This document shows, piece by piece, positions 57,001-64,000 of a stretch of 64,000 nucleotides of DNA. A model generated the notes under the pieces. That model had not been told where the DNA came from and made no database searches. It saw nothing but the letters and a program-made list of their open reading frames with translations. Numbering within the stretch: the first letter of the stretch is position 1; each line of letters starts with the position of its first letter. Source of the DNA: Macrocystis pyrifera (lineage: Eukaryota; Sar; Phaeophyceae; Laminariales; Laminariaceae); NCBI GenBank assembly GCA_031763025.1, contig JASSKH010000003.1, positions 2,826,501 through 2,890,500 of the forward strand. Direction: 5' to 3'. The translations under genes were made by a program, and so were the position numbers.

Positions 57001-59172
57001 CATAGTTCATCACCTGCCGTTATGAGATGATGTGCAGGATGACCTGTGCAGTACAGATCCAACTCAGGAAACATGTGCTATTATAGACCATGCATAACAT
57101 ACAGCTCCCACCCGGCAACATGAGTTAGATCATACAGATCATACAGATCAGGGATCATCTATCTATCTACCCTGAGACATCGAGATCATGATTATGAAGA
57201 TGATACGTAGATGATCTGTCCGTAATCTGTACACCATGCGCACCTGAACTCCCTCTAGAGGCACCAGCTCAGCCAGCAAGAACCGGGCGGCCTTTGACGC
57301 ATCCTCCCTCGCAACCGCCCCCACCGTCGCCAAATCGCCGACATCCCACTTTCTTCGCCAAGCCCCCGTACTCCCACCATCATCGCCAGCCACAAGGCAC
57401 CCTCGACGCGTTCCAAGGACGGTGGGACCCGCGGCGGCTGAGACAGACAAGGCGCGCAGTTCACGCAAGAACGCTTTCCATGATGCCACCCCGTGTCCGT
57501 CTTCGCCTCCTTCTTCCCTAAGCTCCTGCAGGGCTTCCTGGAGTCGCTGTTGGGCTTCTGTCACGCTTTCTAGGCACTTGGCGACCTCCGTAGCTGTGGG
57601 AAGTTGGAGAACAGGAGGTGGTGCGGTGCGGTGCGGTGCGGTGTGATGTTGACGTCAAGAGTGATGGGAGGTGAAGTGGTGGCGTGATGGGTGGTTTGCG
57701 GTGTGGTGTATCATGGTATGGCAAGTATTTTGTGGTATGGTATGTATATGGTATGGTATGGTATATATTTTGTGGTATGATACAGTATGTTATGATGTGG
57801 TATGGTATAGTATGGTCTGGTGTGGCAAGACTCGACAAAATAAGTAGAACAAGAAAAAACAGGAAAAACTTGGACAAATTCCCACCCCTCTCTCACCTGA
57901 GAGGTCCGAACCATCCGCAGTGTCCCAGGGCATGTCGACGGTGGAGAAGTCGAACGAGCAGAAACGTACCCTCTTTCTCTTCGCCGCCAACGCTCTATTC
58001 CGCATATCTGCGGTGTCTTGAAGAAAAAATTGGAGAGCGATATCTGAGGCGTTTTTATGTGGAGCCCGGGAACGCCGATTATCTTCGAAGGCCTATAGTC
58101 TTCGCGGATTAGATCATGTGGGTGCCAGACACGAACCACTCTTCTCTTTTTAGAGAGTATGTTCGCCGTCGTTGCTGTTGTCGTATCAGCACCACTGCCG
58201 GAGTTTAGTCCGTGGCCATGAGATAGGCTCCAAGGAACTAAAAGACCAGAAACAAACGAAACAGGAGAAAATAGAAGCACTCGACATAGTTGGATATAGA
58301 GGAGACATCGTCTCCCGCTTCATTGCCCTCTGTTGCACCGAAAATATACGTAAGGTTAGGGCTAACGTTGAACCGCTAGGAAAACATTACGTAGCCACTG
58401 AGACGATTACGCTTGCACTCCTCGGTAGACGCAGGGGCGTGTATGTGTCCTGACCTCGCGGTGGCAATAAATAGCCAACCACTCAAAACCAAAAAAAAAA
58501 GAGGCGTCCGTGAAAGTCTTGCCCAAGCCTCAGCAAAAAATCGTCAAGGATCTTGGTGAGCGTACCCCCCCTCCTCTCCCAACCGTCGACTCCAATCTAA
58601 AACTGAATTCCTTGTCTACACAGACCAGCGCTACGGTGGGCATGCCTACGAACGCGGCCGCCGAGAAGCGAACGCTCTGCTTGAAAACAACCAACGTTCT
58701 GGATCGTGAGCAGAACAACACCATCAACCTTCTCAAGTTTCAACGTAGCACATGGAAAGAACGTAATGAGCGCCCAAATGTTGGAGGTGTCTCTTTTCGG
58801 AGCAGCTCCGTCTCGAAAGAGATGCGTGGTCAATGGGCAAATGTCTGAGGCGAGCAACACATGAGTAACCCCTCGTCCCCCTCGCCATCCCCGCCCCCCC
58901 CCGCACCTGCTCCAGCTGCCTTTCTCTCGTGCTGAACCACGCACGTTTCCGCCGCCACCAGTTCCACCAAAAGCGACAGCAGTAATCGCGACACCCCCGT
59001 CCGCTATGGGCGCGGTCAACGTCGCCTCTAATCTGCGCATAGACTTCGTCCATTGCCGTGGCGGAGAGGGGAAAGGGGAGGACCATTTCAAGGGGGCAGG
59101 TGGATTCGGTCGGTTACGAGCGCGCGAGGTACCAGAAAGAGCATAGATACGCCCGTTCGGATTCGAGGACAT
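44947..59172 (-). CDS. Multi-exon gene for an unrecognised, probably nuclear protein
   Basis: Exons in order are 59172-58907, 58698-58566, (one missing link), 58007-57897, 57593-57244, 55043-54858, 53005-52852, 51629-51515, 51032-50825, 49809-49751, 46732-46616 and 45034-44947 (TAG stop). From 58007 to the stop all nine exons agree in phase (1/1, 1/0, 0/0, 0/1, 1/2, 2/0, 0/2, 2/2, 2/stop), which is strong internal support. The protein is helix-rich. It has a coiled-coil-like segment (CLESVTEAQQRLQEALQEL), a helical region across the 51.6 and 51.0 kb exons (LLELEEVEEAVVQAGGW to QSLTLLSDVGELKSWL), and a basic C-terminus (KKAGRKRSP, PKKRPARSKRRAS) that looks like nuclear localisation signals. 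The WL-containing helical part loosely resembles TFIIS N-terminal/LW-type bundles, but I would not name it. The start is uncertain: ATG 59172 has good context (AAGATGTCC) but lies inside the last exon of the upstream gene model, and a phase 0-to-1 exon is missing between 58566 and 58007. Confidence 0.6.
45425..45777. repeat. (CATA)n microsatellite
   Basis: About 350 bp of uninterrupted CATACATACATA, about 88 units. Open in all frames, so the long reading frames here are not genes. Confidence 0.97.
46060..46280. repeat. GATCAT-rich repeat block
   Basis: CAGATCAGATAGATCATCTA and GTACAGCCCCAACCCAG-type units, as at 56930-57180. Confidence 0.55.
46616..46732 (-). CDS. Exon of the 45-59 kb gene, basic
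   Basis: Acceptor gattaaaacag|G and donor TGGGAG|GTGAGC, phase 2 to 2. It encodes EFDHHHRIRAPTPKKAGRKR then SPVAGGKPVAVSSLKTLG, a nuclear-localisation-like cluster. Confidence 0.68.
46835..46943. mobile_element. Palindromic MITE copy 13
   Basis: Full length, just upstream of a coding exon (46616-46732) in intronic sequence. Confidence 0.78.
47140..47250. mobile_element. Palindromic MITE copy 14
   Basis: TTAAC subtype. It gives the empty-site form of the insertion seen in copy 5. Confidence 0.76.
47722..47829. mobile_element. Palindromic MITE copy 15
   Basis: Full length. Confidence 0.78.
48119..48145. repeat. Poly-G tract
   Basis: About 27 consecutive G. Confidence 0.9.
48321..48421. mobile_element. 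TTAA-type MITE, diverged
   Basis: GGACCGCACTCCCGATGTGG at one end, GGTTCCAAAAGGGC at the other. Confidence 0.5.
48535..48790. repeat. CCCGA pentamer-containing repeat, second copy
   Basis: ACCCGACCCGACCCGACCC then GTGATATTTCTTACACCT, repeated twice; matches 17640-17810. Confidence 0.65.
49751..49809 (-). CDS. Short exon of the 45-59 kb gene
   Basis: 59 nt with donor CCGGG|GTGAGT, phase 0 to 2. It reads ASDVGEPLALPGGAAEDGPG. The acceptor (cccgaag) is weak, but it is the only one found that keeps phase. Confidence 0.45.
49919..50027. mobile_element. Palindromic MITE copy 16
   Basis: Full length, between exons 50825-51032 and 49751-49809. Confidence 0.78.
50410..50745 (-). repeat. ~82-bp satellite-like array, reversed
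   Basis: Units with TTGACGCGTCCAAAAAACCG, GACCGCGGTTTGACCCCTTG and ACTGACCGCTCC, four copies, directly downstream of exon 50825-51032. Confidence 0.75.
50825..51032 (-). CDS. Exon of the 45-59 kb gene, WL helical region
   Basis: Strong acceptor attcttctcag|G and donor GCGAG|GTGGGT, phase 2 to 0. It encodes SLTLLSDVGELKSWLRAES, then ESIVQELLMLLVPLSENHKR and AEAYQRLRE. It sits directly beside an ~82-bp repeat array on its 3' side. Confidence 0.7.
51080..51245. repeat. (GGGTA)n pentamer array
   Basis: GGGTAGGGTAGGATAGGG-type degenerate repeat in the intron between exons 51032 and 51515. Confidence 0.75.
51515..51629 (-). CDS. Exon of the 45-59 kb gene
   Basis: Acceptor tcccgcccag and donor AATGG|GTGAGT, phase 1 to 2. 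It reads RAFVRSLLELEEVEEAVVQA then WRDVEKLASALN, an amphipathic helix pair. Confidence 0.66.
51780..52065 (-). repeat. ~82-bp satellite-like array, reversed
   Basis: Three and a half units of the 9170-9620 family. Confidence 0.75.
52852..53005 (-). CDS. Exon of the 45-59 kb gene
   Basis: Acceptor ggccggtcag|CTG and donor GGGTG|GTGAGA, phase 0 to 1. It reads LHGYSDRNASGLIAAAEAF then DLAGQHAIAVADVAG. A second donor 4 bases upstream gives the same phase. Confidence 0.65.
53408..53507. mobile_element. TTAA-type MITE
   Basis: Inverted repeats TACCGCAGTCCC/GGGACTGCAG are intact, in an intron of the 45-59 kb gene. Confidence 0.62.
54858..55043 (-). CDS. Exon of the 45-59 kb gene
   Basis: Acceptor ttaaaatcag|GTT and donor AGCAAG|GTGATC, 62 codons, phase 0 to 0. 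It encodes AMRERLASMLSSRVRFKL and then a Ser/Pro-rich basic stretch. Confidence 0.62.
56010..56830 (+). repeat. Poly-C-associated dispersed repeat, two tandem copies
   Basis: 56010-56140 carries the GGGATGCGTGGTCAATCG end and C22. 56165-56408 and 56500-56760 each contain AGGATGCAGCTCACCCTTCA, CTGCCTGGTCGGTGAAAACC and AGGGATGCGAGGGTCTA, ending in GAGTAC plus poly-C. Confidence 0.68.
56930..57185. repeat. GATCAT-rich repeat block
   Basis: ATCTATCTATCTATCTAT and GATCATACAGATCATACAG units, next to exon 57244. Confidence 0.6.
57244..57593 (-). CDS. Exon of the 45-59 kb gene, coiled-coil segment
   Basis: Acceptor acttcccacag|CTACGG and donor TTCAG|GTGCGC, phase 1 to 0. The frame is open for 116 codons. 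It contains the heptad-like CLESVTEAQQRLQEALQEL and a second helical part, GAVAREDASKAARFLLAEL. Confidence 0.68.
57615..57835. repeat. GGTAT/GGTGC pentamer array
   Basis: GGTGCGGTGCGGTGCGGTG then GGTATGGTATGGTATAT in the 300-bp intron between exons 57593 and 57897. Confidence 0.75.
57897..58007 (-). CDS. Exon of the 45-59 kb gene
   Basis: Acceptor acaccgcag and donor CTCAG|GTGAGA, phase 1 to 1. It encodes a basic patch AAKRKRVRF followed by CSFDFSTVDMPWDTADG. KRVRF resembles an RVxF-type docking motif. Confidence 0.6.
58566..58698 (-). CDS. Exon of the 45-59 kb gene
   Basis: Acceptor cgatccag|AAC entered in phase 2. It reads TLVVFKQSVRFSAAAFVG then VALVCVDKEFSFRLES, and the donor GGGGG|GTACGC gives phase 0. 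The hydrophobic beta-like pattern differs from its neighbours. Confidence 0.45.
58745..58890 (+). repeat. Poly-C-associated repeat end
   Basis: GAGCGCCCAAATGTTGGAGG, AAGAGATGCGTGGTCAATGG and CACATGAGTAACCCC, same end module as 56010-56140. Confidence 0.55.
58907..59172 (-). CDS. Candidate first exon of the 45-59 kb gene
   Basis: Begins MSSNPNGRIYALSGTSR and runs Gly/Ala-rich to donor GAGCAG|GTGCGG, leaving in phase 2, which matches the next exon at 58698. Confidence 0.4.
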
Positions 59173-59246
59173 CTTGATTCGTAAAGTCTCGCTGCTTCAA
59201 CGGGGAAACATGCGGCGGAACTACTGTGCAAACCCCCTGAGTTACT
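59088..59246 (-). CDS. Candidate last exon of the Ser-rich protein
   Basis: Acceptor cgtcaccgcag|AGT, phase 0. It reads SNSGGLHSSSAACFPVEAAR and stops with TGA at 59090-59088. It overlaps ATG 59172 of the next gene model in another frame, so one of the two models is wrong or the loci are fused. Confidence 0.35.
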   Translation of the reverse strand, partial: SNSGGLHSSSAACFPVEAARLYESRCPRIRTGVSMLFLVPRALVTDRIHLPP

Positions 59247-61344
59247 CTGCGGTGACGTGGCAGAAGCATCACTAGCAGCAGCAGCAGCCATGTCGGGGCG
59301 ATAAGCAGGGTGCTTGTGCTTGCCGTCTCCTTTCTCAACCACGGGCGAAAAGCATAAATCGAAAGAAAATTCCGACTATCAAGGTCTGTGCTGTGTGAAC
59401 ACTGCAGATGCACAAATTGTGTTCCGCCTCCCTCTCTTCCGTCCCGCCTCGCACCAGATGGGAAAAAAAAACAAAAACGACGACACTCCTAAAACGAAAA
59501 AAACTATTGAATCTCACCTCATTCACCACGTCAGCGATGACTCCCGTCCGCCCTCGCTCCCCGAGACAGCACGTGTTCACTGCATCGACCGAAGCAGAAA
59601 AGCTTGGCAGCACGAGCGTCGTCGCCGCCATCCCACCTGCCTCGTCGGTCACGCCTGTGGGCAGGCACCTGATCGATCGTCGCCTCGCCTGCCTCTTTCG
59701 AGCTGGAATATCTCGCTTGGCGGCACAACAGCTTCGGTCGGTATGCGTCGCCCCCCTTCGATACGCGGCGACGTGATCGCGGGCGACCAGAGGAGCTTGC
59801 CGGCACCAACCGGACATCCTTCTGGCGACACCCTAACCCTGCTTGCTGATGACGTCTCGCTTGTCGAAGAAACCCTACCTTCCGACGAAATCCTGCTTGC
59901 TACTAAATCCCTGCCTGCTGGTGAAGCCCTGCCGGTTGACGAAGCCCTGCTTGGCGATGAAGCCCTGCCTGCTGATGGAGTTCCGCTTGCGAATGAAGCC
60001 CCACCCTCTCCAATCGATCGACGCGCGGGAAGAACCTCCCGAGCGGCCGCCTCTTCCCCCTGACCACCGGAAGCGCGACCATCGCCACCACCCGCACCGG
60101 TTCCACCCGTCGCCGCGGCCTCGTCGGGGATAAGGTCAACGCTGAGAAGCGTGCGGTCGACCACCCCTCGAAACTCCCCAGCGCTAAGCGACAACTTGCG
60201 CGCGCTTACCGGAGAAGGTCTTGTCCGCGTCGAGCAACGCATGGGCTTCTTTTCGTGGGAAGGGGTAGCGGTAACCCCCTGAGGGCGACCACAGGAGGAT
60301 GCTGCGCTGTCTTGAATGCTAACGCAAGCACTCGACCCGCTTTCGCTCTCGGTGGTGGCTTCAGCGGAAGCTTCGGCGTTAGGCCGCGCAAGAAACGCCT
60401 CCGCGCAAGCCTCACCGATGACAGCAGTAGCGCCGACCGTTAACCCTATCTGTGGTGCCTCTCTAAAAGCACCGATCGAGGGCGTGATACTCGAGCGACG
60501 CTTGGGATGGTCTTCGTGAATGCACGAGAGGTCCTCCTTGCCACCCGCGCCAGAGCAGTTCGCGCCGTTCAGCGAAGTTTTCCTCAAGCCAGCGGTGGCG
60601 GGGGGGGGAGCATTGGGACGCTGCAGAGCGACCGTTCCACGAAGCTCGCCGATACTTAACGCATAGGGCCCTGCCGATGTGCCCCCTCCCACCCTAATGG
60701 ACGCACGCCTGGAAGAGCGCCGCCTTTTGAGTGGATGTTTCCCCAGGGTCATGGTCGTAGATACCGGTACTGCTTCTTCCCCGTAACTGTTATTGACGTT
60801 GCTAACACCTGTGTAGCAGTGTGACATGTCAGAGGCATCGCCCGCCTTCTTTTCGTCGAAGTTGCTAGCCTTTCGGAGGGGTGAAAACCGCCTCTTACCC
60901 CGCTCGGAGGCGTCTTCCGAAACTGCTGGATTTGCTGCTGCTGCTGCTGATGTGCTGAACATGCCCATTGATCTACGCCTCGCCGACCGACGTTTGGAAG
61001 TGCTCTCGTCCCCACGACCACTAACTTTCTCGCAAAGAACCTCGTGGTCTGGACAAAGGCAGCTTGCACGATCCGTAGGAATGGTAGAGCTCTGCGTTGT
61101 CGCGAGGCCTGTCTGGGGAAGGTTGCCGGTATATAGCGCTCCCGGCGAGGACAGCTGTCTGGCAGCCTGCACGTCCTGGTGACACCCAAGCGGCCTTCCC
61201 TCCTCGGAAGCACTGCTGCTGTTGTTACTGTTGTTGCTCTCTTTCGCTTGGCTCTCGCTCTCCGGTTCGGCCGTGCTCGACGGCTGCCTGGCAGCCTGCA
61301 CGTCCTGGTGACACCCAAGCGGCATTCCCTCCTCGGAAACACTC

Positions 61345-61377
<33 letters not shown>

Positions 61378-61493
61378 TTGCTGCCCTTGCTCTCTCGCGC
61401 TTGGCTCTCGCTCTCCGGTTCGGCCGTGCTCGACGGCTGCCTGGCAGCCTGCACGTCCTGGTGACACCCGACCACAATTCCGTCCTGGGAAGC

Positions 61494-61553
<60 letters not shown>

Positions 61554-61685
61554 GCCGCTGCCGCTGCGGTTGCTCTGTCTCGCTTGGCTCTCGCTCTCCG
61601 CTTCGACCGTTCTCTCGGGTCGTGACTCTCGCAACTCTTTCCCCGGCCGCTGCGAACGCTCCAGGTTCGGCATAAGCGATGGCAT
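59088..61685 (-). CDS. Ser-rich repeat protein with polyserine tracts (three exons)
   Basis: Exons are 61685-59669, 59579-59518 and 59246-59088 (TGA), phases 1/1 and 0/0, about 745 residues. The first exon is open for more than 670 codons and extends upstream without an ATG to 61856. An overlapping frame with ATG 61914 is also open, so the N-terminus is unsure. The protein begins with a polyserine run of about 19 (AGC codons). Then come three copies of a repeat carrying LGCHQDVQAARQ and EPESESQA, separated by Ser/Asn runs of different length. The middle has four basic-Ser motifs (RRRSM, RRASI, KRRSSI, ARKLS) followed by SIGELRG-, SIGAFRE- or SAGEFRG-type sequence. A 5-residue SRASSTGRAS-like array lies near the end. 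The composition suggests a disordered, phosphoregulated scaffold. I do not recognise the family. The last two exons rest on splice sites only, and the final one overlaps the candidate start of the next gene. Confidence 0.6.
59518..59579 (-). CDS. Exon 2 of the Ser-rich protein
   Basis: Acceptor cggtcgatgcag|TGA, phase 1 in. It reads VNTCCLGERGRTGVIADVVN and leaves at AATGAG|GTGAGA in phase 0. Confidence 0.5.
59669..61685 (-). CDS. Large first exon of the Ser-rich protein
   Basis: Open frame from ATG 61685 to donor CGATCAG|GTGCCT. It contains the polyserine run (CTG repeat on the plus strand, 61498-61550) and the internal duplications. Confidence 0.7.
61498..61552 (-). repeat. Coding CAG/CTG repeat (polyserine)
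   Basis: About 18 CTG units on the plus strand, read as AGC (Ser) on the minus strand in the Ser-rich gene. Confidence 0.92.
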
Positions 61686-62371
61686 GCTTGGTGGTGGCCG
61701 AAGTCTGACCGCTGTCCTGCCAGGTGTCGCCGAGAGCAGCAGCAGGCGTGCGGGGAAGGAGCAGAAGCTCTGGCGCAGGCGCCGCGATTTCGACGTCAGA
61801 AATGCGGTTCGTTTGTCTGTCCCTTCGACTAGAGTTGTAGGCGCCTCTGCCGGCACCGCGATTTCGGCCGGAGACCAACTTGTCTTTCATGATTGGAGGC
61901 CGCCACGGAACCATTACGAAGTGAACGTCGTGGCTGCAGAGCTAGCGTTCTATATAGCAGCAGTGTTGCAGTCAGCGGTCAGTGCTGCAGGAGCCCTCTT
62001 CTGCGTGAGGGTGCAGGGTGGCTTGCTTTGTGTACGTATGATGGTGCTGCTGGTGGTACAAGACCGTTGCTGCTTTTCTGCCTGTTTTCCCTGCAACGAA
62101 GAAAGTGGAGGCACGTACGTACGTCGATGATGGGGAAGGAGAGACCCCTCGCACGAGTACGAGAAACACGTAGCAGGTAGACCACAGAGCGATCCCGCCG
62201 AAACCAGACGAGACAACGAAGAGAGCCACCTAGCAACGCAGCGACGAAAGAAAGCCAACCGCCGACGTCGGAGTTCCAAAAAATATCGAAAGCGTTTTTA
62301 TAGAGGGAAATCGTCTGATTTCCAGGATCATACGGAAGCCGGCCCAGCCAGCAGCCATCTTGTTGCTCTTC
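61686..62371. promoter_or_regulatory. Probable bidirectional promoter
   Basis: Intergenic stretch between the minus Ser-rich gene and the plus gene starting at 62372. It holds a TATATAG motif at about 61952-61958 and no repeats of the families seen elsewhere, which is unusual for this window. The minus gene's true start may lie at 61914, which would narrow it. Confidence 0.35.
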
Positions 62372-62703
62372 ATGGCGGACAAGGCTAGCGATACCGAGCG
62401 TGGATCGCGCCGTGCAACGCTAACGTCACACCACGGTGGACCTACCGCCGCGATGGATGCTACGGACGAAGAGCGCCGAGTGATGGCGCTGGCAAACGAG
62501 CTCAGGATTTCGTCAGCGATCAGCCCGCGCGAGCTCTTATCCTTGCATTGCAACTCGCCGCTTGAAAGCGACGACGAAATATACCCAGAGGAGGAGACAG
62601 CGGAGGAGCAGGAGGGGGAGGAGGCAGCACGAGCGGAGGGCAGGGGGGTCAGTGGGGGAAGAGAAGACGCTGGCGGCAGCAGGAGCTCCGATTCTTCGAC
62701 TAA
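62372..62703 (+). CDS. First exon of a divergent plus-strand gene, acidic
   Basis: ATG in good context (CTTCATGGCG) opens MADKASDTERGSRRATL, then a helix (DEERRVMALANELRISSAIS), LSLHCNSPLESDDEIYPEE and an acidic Glu-rich run. A consensus donor CTAA|GTGCGT at 62703 leaves phase 2; without splicing the frame stops at 62737 (122 residues). I do not recognise the family. No certain second exon was found before the window ends. Confidence 0.6.
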
Positions 62704-63064
62704 GTGCGTTTCGCTATCCCAGTCTGTCTACTATTAACACTGTTTTTTACTGCTGTTTTGACATATAAGGCGGGAAGATCTTCCACCGTGATGCGATAAG
62801 AGAGAGAGACTCGTATGTTCAGCAACTGTACCCAAAGTAAAGACTAACGGCCTCCCATTCCCCTCATGCCTACCTCGCTTGGAGGACGCTTCGTCGGTCT
62901 CCAGACTCGAGCCGAGGGTCATGAGGCACTGAAAAGGCCCTATGTACCGAAGGTGTCGGGCCCGCGCCCCCCCCCCCCCCTAGTTGGTAGACTTGCTGTG
63001 ATACCTCACCACGTCTATCCCAAAGCTCCGATGGTCTCCTGCTCGCACTACTGTATGATGTACT

Positions 63065-63235
63065 GGTGTCTTGTTGCTGCTGCTGTTGTTGCGTTTTCCA
63101 GTTGTGTTGCTGCTGCTGTTGTTGCGTTTTCCAGTTGTGTTGCCGCTGCTGTTGTTGTTGCGTTTTCCAGTTGTGTTGCTGCTGCTGTTGTTGCGTTTTC
63201 CAGTTGTGTTGCTGCTGCTGTTGTTGCACGTGCAT
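63065..63235. repeat. 36-bp tandem repeat
   Basis: Five units of TTGTGTTGCTGCTGCTGTTG plus TTGCGTTTTCCAG. The minus frame reads QQQQQQHNWKT repeats and the plus frame CC-rich; no supporting exon signals. Confidence 0.8.
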
Positions 63236-63557
63236 GGGGATGGTACCGTCTACTCGTAGACCTCTATCTGGTATACGATGCTGACGTACACTTTTAATAC
63301 AGGATGTACGAGTACGACGACTCTTGTGCGATGCCCTCCGCTTGTCTGAGTGGAGCCCGTGGTCCACCGCACCTGGTGTAGAACCGCCACAACTGCCGCA
63401 CCATGCGATACATCATAATCAGCTGTACGTACGTAGGCTCTACGTGTGAAAACGGGTAGGGGTACGAGTAGTTGTGTACAAACAGAGTTGTACCCGTAGG
63501 GATCTACTATATACTGCTTGCTGTACATGCAGCAAGTCGTGTGTATTCCAGTACATA

Positions 63558-63734
63558 ATGGCTCACAAGTCGAGGCAACGAGCTGCGAGCAAGATGAGGC
63601 GCACGTATCTGGCGAAAAGTTCCGACGATAACGTATTTCCCCAGTATATAAGCAATGCAACGTACTCGTTCAGCGAGCAGTACAGCGGTATATACATGCG
63701 TTTGATGACAAAAAAATTGAGAAGTACCAGGTAG
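63558..63734 (+). CDS. Small basic ORF, possible exon or short gene
   Basis: 58 codons from ATG to TAG: MAHKSRQRAASKMRRTYLAK, then NVFPQYISNATYSFSEQYSG and a basic end. It could be a last exon of the gene starting at 62372, but no acceptor in phase was established. Confidence 0.25.
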   Translation: MAHKSRQRAASKMRRTYLAKSSDDNVFPQYISNATYSFSEQYSGIYMRLMTKKLRSTR

Positions 63735-64000
63735 GCGTTATACCCGAAACGCCTATTACTATACAAGTGTCAAGATGTACTAAAAAATGCCTGTGGAACG
63801 TTGACCCCTGTCGCTGTACGTTAGCTCTTGACCACCTACGGAGCGGCAGGGTAGCGGGCCCGCCGACGTAATCAACAAAGTAAGCGCCTCGTAAAAATAC
63901 TTATACAGGCACGAAAACCGGAAGGAGTGTGGGAGCAACCAGCACGCACCGGCAAATAACTCGGAGAAAAGTTGTACAGGCAAAGCGCAGTACAGCAGCA

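Noticed and set aside
58172-58453. 93-codon plus frame (KELKDQKQTKQEKIEALD)
   Set aside because: Lies antisense within the gap of a well-supported minus gene; no start context. Could be a transposon scrap.
61097-61675. Plus-strand poly-Cys and poly-Ala/Leu frames
   Set aside because: Shadows of the CTG repeat in the minus-strand Ser-rich gene.

Overview
This window is eukaryotic nuclear DNA. The exons are GC-rich and bounded by GTGAGT- or GTGCGT-type donors and pyrimidine-AG acceptors. The introns are long, with one of 8.8 kb. There are no bacterial-style operons, and most of the sequence is interspersed repeats, microsatellites and poly-C/poly-G tracts. The gene style (few genes, long introns, Ser/Ala/Gln homopolymers from CAG/CTG runs, Ty3/gypsy elements with a chromodomain-type integrase) fits a stramenopile, most likely a brown alga. 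That placement is an inference, because no marker gene is present.

Layout. (1) 1.6-26.6 kb, minus strand: a five-exon gene (ATG near 26610, in-frame TGA at 8149) encoding a PX (phosphoinositide-binding) domain protein of about 625 residues. All of its introns are phase 0, and the last one (8.8 kb) cuts the PX domain in two. Three further minus exons (6236-6355, 4845-5013, 1578-1729) encode an acidic C-terminus and belong either to a longer form of this gene or to a separate small gene. (2) 26.6-44.9 kb: no confident host gene. This is a repeat-rich block with a frameshifted Ty3/gypsy element, a second LTR element nested in one of its LTRs, further LTR remnants, tRNA-derived SINEs and MITEs. 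(3) 44.9-59.2 kb, minus strand: a gene of at least eleven exons, reconstructed here from splice sites and phase agreement, ending in a basic nuclear-localisation-like tail. I do not recognise the family. (4) 59.1-61.7 kb, minus strand: a Ser-rich protein of about 745 residues with three internal repeats separated by serine runs of different lengths. (5) 61.7-62.4 kb: a probable bidirectional promoter. (6) From 62372, plus strand: the first exon of a divergent gene with an acidic N-terminal region; the rest was not found.

The repeats are the richest part of the window. There are about 16 copies of a ~108-bp palindromic MITE, seven copies of a ~97-bp MITE with TTAA target duplications and CCC/GGG ends (piggyBac-like), and a tRNA-headed SINE family with one head-to-head pair. 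There are also a foldback element with a coding core, an ~82-bp satellite-like unit at four places in both orientations, and a poly-C-associated dispersed family. Insertion into other repeats gives empty sites that allow relative dating.

No CRISPR array, rRNA or free-standing tRNA gene was seen, and no defence or biosynthetic system is evident. Exon models come from reading splice sites by eye and need transcript support.
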